This document shows positions 17,547 to 25,209 of a DNA stretch of 33,540 nt, piece after piece (within the stretch, counting starts at the first letter, position 1; every line of letters starts with the position of its first letter). Origin of the DNA: Sulfuritalea sp. (GTDB lineage Bacteria; Pseudomonadota; Gammaproteobacteria; Burkholderiales; Rhodocyclaceae); the NCBI GenBank assembly GCA_020853215.1, contig JADYZH010000193.1, positions 1-33,540 on the forward strand. Reading direction: 5' to 3'. The position numbers and the translations under genes are program-made. The notes beneath the pieces are model-generated. The model had not been told where the DNA came from. It was given only the letters and a program-made list of their open reading frames with translations, and ran no database searches.

Positions 17547-17562
17547 TGGCACAGGTCTTGCT
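17547..17562 (+). promoter_or_regulatory. Sigma-54 (RpoN) -24/-12 promoter driving the pilin gene
   Basis: TGGCACAGGTCTTGCT matches TGGCAC-N5-TTGCW exactly; predicted +1 near 17573, about 37 nt before the pilin ATG. Confidence 0.88.
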
Positions 17563-17609
17563 TTTGAAGTAGTCAGCGACGATTGTCGCACTTTCGATAG
17601 GAGACTTGA

Positions 17610-17795
17610 ATGAAAAAGACAGTGCAAAAAGGTTTCACCCTGATCGAGCTGATGATCGTCGTGGCGATTATCGGCATTCTCGCAGCGATCGCGATTCCGC
17701 AATTCAGCGAGTACACCAAGAAGGGTGAGGACAAGGCCGCCCAGTCCGATGCCAAGAACCTGCTGACCCAGGCCACGGCGAACTCGACAATCTGA
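17610..17795 (+). CDS. Very short type IVa pilin (61-aa prepilin)
   Basis: [61 protein letters not shown]; class III leader with G|FTLIE cleavage site; SD AGGAGA. Confidence 0.95.
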   Translation: MKKTVQKGFTLIELMIVVAIIGILAAIAIPQFSEYTKKGEDKAAQSDAKNLLTQATANSTI

Positions 17796-17820
17796 TTTCC
17801 AGAAAACTAGGAGTGATCTT

Positions 17821-18186
17821 ATGAAAAAAGTGATTCTTACTGCGGTCTTGGCGTCTGCTGCGATTTCTAGCATGAGTGCCAATGCGGCGAGTGGCACCGC
17901 GGTGATTTGCACTGGCAATTCGACCGCTGCCGCTGGCAATGCCGTGACCACGGCGACGGACACCTTCGTCAAGGTGTCGTTCACGCCCAAGTGCTCGGCC
18001 AATGTCCATATGGTGGATAACGATCAGAACACTTATTATGGGGTTGGTTCCGGTTCCACCAAGGGCAAGACCTTCTGGGTGGGATCCACAGCGGGCGGCA
18101 GCATCTCCAAGCAAGCCGATTGCGCTGCAACGGGATGCACCTCGGCCGGTGCGGCGACCGCCGCTGCGGCCGCCCCATCGAGCTGA
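17821..18186 (+). CDS. Small secreted Cys-containing protein, candidate partner of the short pilin (split-pilin C-part?)
   Basis: 121 aa; signal peptide MKKVILTAVLASAAISSMSANA|ASG; four Cys in the mature part; 25 nt after the pilin stop with its own SD (AGGAG); no terminator between them. Confidence 0.8.
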   Translation: MKKVILTAVLASAAISSMSANAASGTAVICTGNSTAAAGNAVTTATDTFVKVSFTPKCSANVHMVDNDQNTYYGVGSGSTKGKTFWVGSTAGGSISKQADCAATGCTSAGAATAAAAAPSS

Positions 18187-18207
18187 TTTGTAGCCGGGCA
18201 TCAAAAT

Positions 18208-18238
18208 GGGCGCGCCTTGCGGTGCGCCCGTTTTTTTT
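18208..18238 (+). terminator. Rho-independent terminator after the pilin/121-aa gene pair
   Basis: GGGCGCGCC-TTGC-GGTGCGCCC (one G-U wobble) followed by G and T8. Confidence 0.92.
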
Positions 18239-18259
18239 GTGATTTCGATGACATAAGCA

Positions 18260-19063
18260 ATGCTGCAATTCCTGCTTTCAGGTCTCAAGGTCGGCTTGCG
18301 CGGCCGCAGCTTCCAGGCGGTCTTCCTTCTTGGTTTGCTGCTGATCGGCGCCGCCTATCTGTCGGGCCATTTCTCGCCCCGGCAACCGCGTACTGTGGCG
18401 CTTGACGTCGGTTTCTCGGGAGTTCGGATCACCCTGGTCCTGCTGGCGCTGTTCTGGATTCAGGAATTGGTCACGCGCGAAATCGATCGCCGCATCATTC
18501 TGTTTTCACTGACCTACCCGGTGTCGCGCGCCGCCTTTCTGTTCGGCCGATACGCGGCAATTCTCGTTCTGGTCTGCCTCGCCGCCGTGATACTCGGCTT
18601 GTCCTTGCTACTTGCAGTGATACTGACCGGCGGCGACTATTCTCAGGAGTTTCCGGTTCGACTGGGCCTGCCCTTTTGGGCCACTATAGGCGGTCTGGTT
18701 CTTGACGTGGCTGTGGTCGCCGCTGTCGGCCTGTGGATGGCGACCTTATCCACCGTGGCCGTCATGCCGTTGGCCATCGGCTTCTGCTTCGCCGTGGCAG
18801 GCAAGGCGCTCGGCGCGACGCTAGACTATCTGACGCGCGGTGCCGACGGGGACGCTGCGCTGATCGCCTCGATCGGACCGTTCATCGATGTCATCCGCTG
18901 GCTGGTTCCCGATCTGTCGCGGCTCGACTGGCGGCAGTGGCCGATGTATGGACTGATGCCCGCCGGCGGCGATGCCATGTGGCCGGCCATCATGGCGCTT
19001 GCCTACGCGGCCATTTTGATCCTGTTTGCCATCCGTGCATTGTCTCACCGTGAATTTTCCTGA
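18260..19063 (+). CDS. ABC-2 type transporter permease
   Basis: 267 aa with six or so hydrophobic segments; VTREIDRRIILFSLTYPVSRAAFLFGRY is typical of ABC-2 permeases; an ABC ATPase lies two genes downstream. Confidence 0.8.
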   Translation: MLQFLLSGLKVGLRGRSFQAVFLLGLLLIGAAYLSGHFSPRQPRTVALDVGFSGVRITLVLLALFWIQELVTREIDRRIILFSLTYPVSRAAFLFGRYAAILVLVCLAAVILGLSLLLAVILTGGDYSQEFPVRLGLPFWATIGGLVLDVAVVAAVGLWMATLSTVAVMPLAIGFCFAVAGKALGATLDYLTRGADGDAALIASIGPFIDVIRWLVPDLSRLDWRQWPMYGLMPAGGDAMWPAIMALAYAAILILFAIRALSHREFS

Positions 19064-19892
19064 ACGACATATTCGCGAGCTGGTCTTCTGGGGTCTCCTA
19101 CTTGGTGCCGGCCTTGCCTATGTTGGCGCGCAGCGCAACATCCAGCCGCGAAACAATGAGACTGCCGACCCCGAATTGCTGGTCAGCCTGCCCCTGGCGG
19201 CGCAAGTCTTGATGGCGGTCGGGGATCGCAACCTTGCTGCCAATCTGGCCGGATTTCGCGTTCTAGTTGCCGACACACTGCGCATGAACGCCAGTGACTT
19301 TGCCGTGCAGGGCAGGCTGCAGCACGATATCGCATGGCTTAATCCGGTGCACGAGGACAACTACTACATTGCCGCCGCCCTGTTGCCATGGAACGGACAG
19401 CTCGAGGCAGCGCAGTTCGTTTTGCGCCATGCATCCGAAACTCGTACCTTCGACTACCAACCAGTCTTCTATTATGCGTTCAACATCTATCATTTCCGGC
19501 GCGACCCGGCCGCGGCTGCGCAATTGCTGCTAGATGCGGCCAACCGCCCGATCGAGCAGCAGGATCAATGGGCGCTGCAGAATCTAGCCGCGCGCTGGCT
19601 GGAGCAAGGCTACCAGACGGGCACCGCCGCGACCCTGGTCGATGCGATGGCGAAGAACGCACCGCCCGGCGGCTTCAAGAAATACCTCGGCCTGCGCGCC
19701 CAGCGCCTGCGCGATCTTGCGCACCTGCAGGAACTGGCGCTGCAATATCGCGCCACGGCCGGTCGCGACCTGGGCGATCTGCAGGAACTGGTGGCAGCCG
19801 GCCTGATCGACGCCATACCGAGGGATCCGATAGGCTTCGGCTACACTGTCGGCCCGAACGGGGAACCCATGCTGAAGACGACGGCAAAATAG
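19050..19892 (+). CDS. Membrane-anchored helical-repeat-like protein encoded between ABC permease and ATPase
   Basis: GTG start VNFPERHIRELVFWGLLLGAGLAYVGAQ (single TM), then an alpha-helical/TPR-like body. Overlaps the permease stop by 14 nt. The ORF track start at 19026 is less likely. Confidence 0.65.
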   Translation: MNFPERHIRELVFWGLLLGAGLAYVGAQRNIQPRNNETADPELLVSLPLAAQVLMAVGDRNLAANLAGFRVLVADTLRMNASDFAVQGRLQHDIAWLNPVHEDNYYIAAALLPWNGQLEAAQFVLRHASETRTFDYQPVFYYAFNIYHFRRDPAAAAQLLLDAANRPIEQQDQWALQNLAARWLEQGYQTGTAATLVDAMAKNAPPGGFKKYLGLRAQRLRDLAHLQELALQYRATAGRDLGDLQELVAAGLIDAIPRDPIGFGYTVGPNGEPMLKTTAK

Positions 19893-19894
19893 CC

Positions 19895-20806
19895 ATGGCC
19901 GAAGCCATCACCATCCGCTCGCTCGACAAGACCTACGCCAGTGGCTGGCGCCGCAATCCCGTCCATGCCGTACGCAATGTCTCACTGTCGGTCGCCGAGG
20001 GCGAGGCCTTCGGTTTCATCGGTCCCAACGGCGCAGGAAAGAGCACGACTATCAAGGTCCTGATGGGCCTGGCCGAACCGAGCGGTGGAGAGGCCTTGCT
20101 GTTCGGCGTGCCGAGTACCGAGCCGCAGGCACGCCGCCGTCTCGGCTACGTGCCCGAGAATCCCTATCTCTACGATTACCTGACGCCGTTTGAAATCCTC
20201 AAGATGGGGCTGCGCCTGCATCGCACCGTCGTCGCCGACGAGAACGCCCACTGCCGGCGCTGGCTGGAGCGGATGGAACTGGCTGCGGTCGCCGATTCGC
20301 CAATCCGCTCGTTTTCGAAAGGCATGACGCAGCGCGTGGCGATCGCCCAGGCCTTGGTGATCCAGCCGCACCTGCTCGTGCTGGATGAGCCTCTGTCGGG
20401 TCTCGATCCGATCGGGCGCCAGGATGTGGTCGAAATCTTTTCGGAATACAAACGTGGCGGCGGCACGCTTTTTTTTACATCCCACGTTCTGCATGACGTC
20501 GAGCGGTTGGCGGACCGTTTTGGCCTGATCCATCAGGGCGAGCTGCGCTCGGTCAGTTCGCCGGCGGAGCTCGCTGGGGAGGAAGAATCGGTAATGGTTC
20601 GCTCCCAGGGGGGACAGGAGGTGCATGGCATGCAGGCGGAAACCGTCGGCCGCTGGTGCGGTACGTTTCCGCGCTCCGTCTTGTGGGAGAAACTCGATCA
20701 GATCCGCGCCGCAGGGCATTCGATCGTCGAAGTGCGCCCGACGCTTTCCCTTGAGCTTGCATTCCTGAAAGCCATCGGTAAGACCGGCAGCGATGTCGGA
20801 GGCTGA
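19895..20806 (+). CDS. ABC transporter ATP-binding protein
   Basis: FIGPNGAGKSTTIKVLMGL (Walker A), SFSKGMTQRVAIAQALVIQPHLLVLDEPLSGLDPIG (signature and Walker B), FTSHVLHDVERLADRF. The ORF track start at 19388 is an artefact. Confidence 0.93.
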   Translation: MAEAITIRSLDKTYASGWRRNPVHAVRNVSLSVAEGEAFGFIGPNGAGKSTTIKVLMGLAEPSGGEALLFGVPSTEPQARRRLGYVPENPYLYDYLTPFEILKMGLRLHRTVVADENAHCRRWLERMELAAVADSPIRSFSKGMTQRVAIAQALVIQPHLLVLDEPLSGLDPIGRQDVVEIFSEYKRGGGTLFFTSHVLHDVERLADRFGLIHQGELRSVSSPAELAGEEESVMVRSQGGQEVHGMQAETVGRWCGTFPRSVLWEKLDQIRAAGHSIVEVRPTLSLELAFLKAIGKTGSDVGG

Positions 20807-23240
20807 GTTGTCCGCCGACATCGCGCATCTCCTCGCGGAAGGTGATCGCCTGCGCGACGGGCAATGTCTTGCCGAGGCGATGGCAAGTTACGAACGCGTC
20901 ATCGATCTCGCGCCGTCCAGGCCGGAGGGCCACTACAAGCTTGGCACGGTGTACGGCCGCGCTGGGCGCAATGTCGATGCCGAGCAGTGCTATCGCCGGG
21001 CTCTGGAGCTGCAACGCGGGCACTTGGGCGCCTTGAACAACCTCGCCCTGATCTGTTTTTCCCAAGCGCGATTCGGCGAGGCCGAGGGCCTCTACCGGGA
21101 GATACTGGCCAACCGGACCGATCATGTCGAGGCGCACATCAACCTGGGCAACCTGCTTGCCGAGTCGGGTCGCGCCGATGAAGCGCTCTATCATTTCCGT
21201 CGGGCCACCGAATTGCGGCCGGATTCGGCGATTGCCCGTGAGCGGCTTGGCAGTATGCTGCGCAACTTTGGTCGTGTGGTAGAGGCCCTGGAGCAGATCG
21301 AACGCTCCCTGGAAATCGATCCGCGTTCGGCGGTGGCATGGAACAATCTCGGCGCTTGCCACTTCGTGCGCGGCGAGCACGCCGAGGCCGATCATGCGTT
21401 CGCCGAGTCGCTCGCGCTGGACGAGAACCAGGACGCGGCCTGGAACAACCGCCTCTTCCTGTCCAATCTGGTGACGCTAGAGCGCGACGAGACATTCCGC
21501 CGCCACCTGGCTTACGGCGCATGGCTGCGCCGTCGTTGCGGGCCAGCCGCGCTGGATCATTCGCGCCATGCCGCCGAGGCGACGCGCCGCCTGCGCATCG
21601 GTTTTGTTTCTGGCGATCTGCGGCATCACTCGGTGGCCTATTTTGTGCGCGGCTTTCTCGGACACCTCGATCGTTCGCAGTGCGAGACCTGGGCCTATTC
21701 GACCAGCCGCAAGACCGACGAACTGACCGCCGAACTGCGACCGCTGTTCCAGAACTGGCGGGATATTTTCGACATGGACGACGCAGCAGCCGTGCGGCTG
21801 ATGAACGACGACCGCATCGATATCCTGATCGACCTGGCTGGCCATACCAGCGACAACCGGCTGGCAATCTTCGGCCGTCGCGCGGCACCGGTCCAGGTTT
21901 CCTGGATCGGCTATCCTGCCACCACCGGTGTCGACAGCATCGATTACCGGATCACTGATGCACTGGCCGATCCAGCGGACGAGGATCAGCTTTATTACAC
22001 CGAGCGCTTGTGGCGGATGCCGGGCCCTTTCCTCTGCTTCAGCCCGCCGGTAGTTGCGCCGCAGGTAGAACCGCCGGCGGAAACAAGGGCGGGTCCGGTC
22101 ACTTTCGGTTCCTTCAATGCCCGCGTCAAGCTTGGCGCCGAGTGCCTTGACTTGTGGGTTCGCGTGCTGAACGAACTGCCGGAAGCACGCCTGCTGATCA
22201 AGTCGATCAACGGGGTCGAGGAGGTCGAGGCGAAGGAACAACTGGTCGCCGATTTCGTACGTCGTGGAGTTGCCGCCGAACGTGTCGAGGTTCTTTCGTC
22301 GATCCCCTCCACTGCAGAGCATCTGAAGCAGTATCAGCGCGTCGATATTGCCCTGGATGCTTTCCCCTATCACGGCACCACCACGACCTGCGAGGCGCTC
22401 TGGATGGGGGTGCCTGTAGTCACGCTGGGCGGCGACCGGCACGCGTCGCGTGTCGGCTGCAGTCTGCTGACCCATGCCGGCCTGCCCGAACTTATTGCGC
22501 ACTCGACGGACGAGTTTGTCGCAATTGCGTGCGCTCTGGCGCGTTCGCCGCAGCGCCTGGCGACGTATCGATCGGTGCTGCGGCAGCAAATGAGCGGCAG
22601 CGTCCTGCTCGATGCTGAATCGATGGCCCGCCGCTTCGAGTCGGTCATGCGCGGGATGTGGTTGCGCTATTGCGAGAGCGATGCGGCGCGGGCGGCGGGC
22701 ATAGCCGCTGCGAATGGATGGCCGACAAAAATGAAACTGCACATCGGCGGCAAACAGTTTCGCGAGGGATGGAAAATCCTCGATGTACAACCCGGCCCGA
22801 ACGTGGATTTTGTCGGTGATATACGCTCCCTGGAGGGATTTAGCGACGAGTCCTGCTCAGAGATCTACTGCTCGCATGTACTGCAGCACCTGCCGGTGAA
22901 TGACATCGTGCCTGCTCTCAAAAGTTTGCATCGCATCCTGGCACCGGGGGGACGCCTAATGATATCGGTGCCGGATTTCGACGTATTGGTTGCGCTTTTT
23001 CAGCGCAGTGACCTTGACCTCGCGCAACGCTTCCGCATCATGCGCATGGTCTTTGGCGGGCAAATGGATCCCTTCGACTTCCATTGCGTCGGCCTGACTT
23101 TCGATTTTCTGGTCGGCTATCTTGCACAGGCCGGGTTTTCTAGCGTCGAGCAGGTCGAATCCTTCGACTTGTTTTCTGATGGCAGCAAGACTGATTTCGA
23201 TGGGACGCCGATTTCCCTCAACGTCATGGTCGGCAAGTAG
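20793..23240 (+). CDS. TPR repeat - OGT/SPINDLY-like (GT41) glycosyltransferase fused to a C-terminal class I methyltransferase-like domain
   Basis: TPRs at the N-terminus; GT41 motifs LRIGFVSGDLRHHSVAYF, IDILIDLAGHTSDNRLAIFGRRAAPVQVSWIGYPATTG, VTFGSFNARVKL, LDAFPYHGTTTTCEALWMGVPVVTLGGDRHASRVGCSLL; then KLHIGGKQFREGWKILDVQPGPNVDFVGDI...EIYCSHVLQHLPVNDIVPALKSLHRILAPGGRLMISVPDFD. Confidence 0.92.
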   Translation: MSEAELSADIAHLLAEGDRLRDGQCLAEAMASYERVIDLAPSRPEGHYKLGTVYGRAGRNVDAEQCYRRALELQRGHLGALNNLALICFSQARFGEAEGLYREILANRTDHVEAHINLGNLLAESGRADEALYHFRRATELRPDSAIARERLGSMLRNFGRVVEALEQIERSLEIDPRSAVAWNNLGACHFVRGEHAEADHAFAESLALDENQDAAWNNRLFLSNLVTLERDETFRRHLAYGAWLRRRCGPAALDHSRHAAEATRRLRIGFVSGDLRHHSVAYFVRGFLGHLDRSQCETWAYSTSRKTDELTAELRPLFQNWRDIFDMDDAAAVRLMNDDRIDILIDLAGHTSDNRLAIFGRRAAPVQVSWIGYPATTGVDSIDYRITDALADPADEDQLYYTERLWRMPGPFLCFSPPVVAPQVEPPAETRAGPVTFGSFNARVKLGAECLDLWVRVLNELPEARLLIKSINGVEEVEAKEQLVADFVRRGVAAERVEVLSSIPSTAEHLKQYQRVDIALDAFPYHGTTTTCEALWMGVPVVTLGGDRHASRVGCSLLTHAGLPELIAHSTDEFVAIACALARSPQRLATYRSVLRQQMSGSVLLDAESMARRFESVMRGMWLRYCESDAARAAGIAAANGWPTKMKLHIGGKQFREGWKILDVQPGPNVDFVGDIRSLEGFSDESCSEIYCSHVLQHLPVNDIVPALKSLHRILAPGGRLMISVPDFDVLVALFQRSDLDLAQRFRIMRMVFGGQMDPFDFHCVGLTFDFLVGYLAQAGFSSVEQVESFDLFSDGSKTDFDGTPISLNVMVGK

Positions 23241-23246
23241 GCGCGA

Positions 23247-25184
23247 ATGGGAAGACGGAGCCGATCTGCGAAGGGCCAGGGGCATCTCTCCGCAGAGATG
23301 CTCGGCCTAATGCGCTTGGTCGAAACCCGTCGTTACGACGAGATCGAGCAGGCGGCGCGGCGGGTGTTAGCGCGCAATCGGGGGCAGGCCCAGGCGCTCA
23401 AGATTCTGTCTTTCGCCCTTGTCGGCAAGGGACAGTACAAGGATGCCCTACCCATGCTGGAGGATCTTGCCCGGAAATATCCGCGCGATCCCGAGATCCA
23501 GAATAACCTGGGCATAGCCTTGTCCGCCCATTTGCGTTGGCGCGAGTCGGTGGAGTGTTTTGAGCGTGCGTTGGCCATCAGTCCCGGCGACCCGGAACTG
23601 CTGAAGAATCTCGGTGCCGCCTATGCGGACGATAAGCGCTGGAACGAGGCAGTGCCTTGGTTGCTCAAGGCCATCGAACAGCATCCGGGCGACTACGTCG
23701 AGGCAATAAGTCTGCTAGGCGCTTGCCTGATGAATGCGAACCGCATCGAAGAGGCGAGGGCCTGCTACAGAGAACTGTGGAGTGCCGACCCGGATGATGT
23801 CGCGGCCTTGTACCAGTTGGCTTTCGCTGACCTCCGGCTTTGTGATTGGGGGCATCTTGATGAGCAGGTCAGATTGCTGCGAGAGCGAAATCCCGGGTTC
23901 AAGCGTGCGCTTGATGCACCCTTTCCCGCCTTCAGCATGGCCGGCTTCAACGGCATGGACCAGCGCCTGATTGCCGAAGCGCATGCCCGCAATGTCATTT
24001 CGCCCTATGTCTATCAGGCGGGCGCCGAATGGCAGGCACCGGAAGCCCCTTCCAGCCCGCGCCGGCTGAAGGTTGGCTACCTGTCGGCGGACCTTCGTTA
24101 CCATCCGGTCGGCTTCATTGTTCCCGAAGTCATTGAAAGACACGATCGCACCAGGGTTGAAGTTATAGCTTATTCGACGGGACCAGATGACGCCAGCGAC
24201 ATACGCCGCCGCCTGATGCGAGCGTTCGATCGCTTCGTTGATCTCAAGGCGGAGTCCATTCCGAAGATTGTCGACCGTATCCGGCAGGATGAGATTGATG
24301 TGTTGGTTGACCTGCAGGGATGGACAACGGACTGCAAGCCCGAAGTGTTGGCCCTGCGTTGTGCCCGCATCCAGGTGAACTGGCTGGGTTTTGCCGGCAC
24401 CATGGGCCATCCCGGACTGGCTGACTACATCATCGGGGACCCGGTGGTAACCCCGCTGGAACATTCCGGTTTTTATTCCGAGACGATTGCGCAGCTGCCT
24501 CACTGTTATCTTCCTGCCGATACGAGGCGTCAGTCAGGGCAGGTTCCGTCGCGCGCAGCGCAGGGCTTGCCGCAGGATGCGTTTGTCTTTTGTTCCCTCA
24601 ACAACAACTACAAATTCAATCCCGCGGGTTTCGATATCTGGTGCCGGCTGTTGCACGAAGTTCCGCATAGCGTGTTGTGGTTGACCCGTCCGAACGATAT
24701 GGCGGTAGCGAACCTTCGGCAAGAGTTCGCGCGCCACGGCCTCGCCCCTGAGCGCCTGATCTTCGCGGCTCGGGTGGAGAACCCCGCCGACCATCTGGCG
24801 CGTATCCAGCTCGCCGATCTTGCTCTCGACACTTTTCCCTACAACTCGCATTCCAGTGGAGTGGATGTCTTGTGGGCCGGGGTGCCGATGGTCGCCATTC
24901 TGGGCGATACCTTCTCCTCCAGGGTGGGCGCGAGCCTTCTCAAGGCAGCGGGGCTGGAAGATCTGGTGGCAACGAGCACGGCTGAATACTTCTCCACAGC
25001 ATTGGCTTGCGCGCGCGACCCGCAGGTCCTCTCTTCGTTGCGCGGGCGCCTTGCGGCGGGCCGCAAGCTTTCAAACCTTTTCGATATCGGCGCATTCACT
25101 CGTTCCCTGGAGGATCTTTTTTATCGCATGCATGACCAAACTGCGCGCGGAGCGAAGAGTCCATTGCCGGCGGTGACAGATTGA
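23247..25184 (+). CDS. TPR repeat - OGT/SPINDLY-like (GT41) glycosyltransferase
   Basis: 645 aa; TPR N-terminus; LKVGYLSADLRYHPVGFIVPEVIERHDR, IDVLVDLQGWTTDCKPEVLALRCARIQVNWLGFAGTMG, FCSLNNNYKFNPAGFDIW, LDTFPYNSHSSGVDVLWAGVPMVAILGDTFSSRVGASLL. Confidence 0.92.
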   Translation: MGRRSRSAKGQGHLSAEMLGLMRLVETRRYDEIEQAARRVLARNRGQAQALKILSFALVGKGQYKDALPMLEDLARKYPRDPEIQNNLGIALSAHLRWRESVECFERALAISPGDPELLKNLGAAYADDKRWNEAVPWLLKAIEQHPGDYVEAISLLGACLMNANRIEEARACYRELWSADPDDVAALYQLAFADLRLCDWGHLDEQVRLLRERNPGFKRALDAPFPAFSMAGFNGMDQRLIAEAHARNVISPYVYQAGAEWQAPEAPSSPRRLKVGYLSADLRYHPVGFIVPEVIERHDRTRVEVIAYSTGPDDASDIRRRLMRAFDRFVDLKAESIPKIVDRIRQDEIDVLVDLQGWTTDCKPEVLALRCARIQVNWLGFAGTMGHPGLADYIIGDPVVTPLEHSGFYSETIAQLPHCYLPADTRRQSGQVPSRAAQGLPQDAFVFCSLNNNYKFNPAGFDIWCRLLHEVPHSVLWLTRPNDMAVANLRQEFARHGLAPERLIFAARVENPADHLARIQLADLALDTFPYNSHSSGVDVLWAGVPMVAILGDTFSSRVGASLLKAAGLEDLVATSTAEYFSTALACARDPQVLSSLRGRLAAGRKLSNLFDIGAFTRSLEDLFYRMHDQTARGAKSPLPAVTD

Positions 25185-25209
25185 GGGCGTTCTCGCGGGG
25201 CATTGTTTC

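Noticed and set aside
17610-17795. Pilin as a pseudogene or truncated by frameshift
   Set aside because: Good SD, class III leader, in-frame stop, and the next gene has its own SD and signal peptide 25 nt later; length matches known short pilins.
19388-19894. N-terminal extension of the ABC ATPase ORF (start 19388 in the track)
   Set aside because: Overlaps the preceding gene in another frame; Arg/Pro/Ala-rich shadow. The true start at 19895 (MAEAITIRSLDKTY) fits the ABC N-terminus.
21477-22790. 437-aa minus-strand ORF opposite the first OGT gene
   Set aside because: Antisense shadow; low-plausibility composition and no family motifs.
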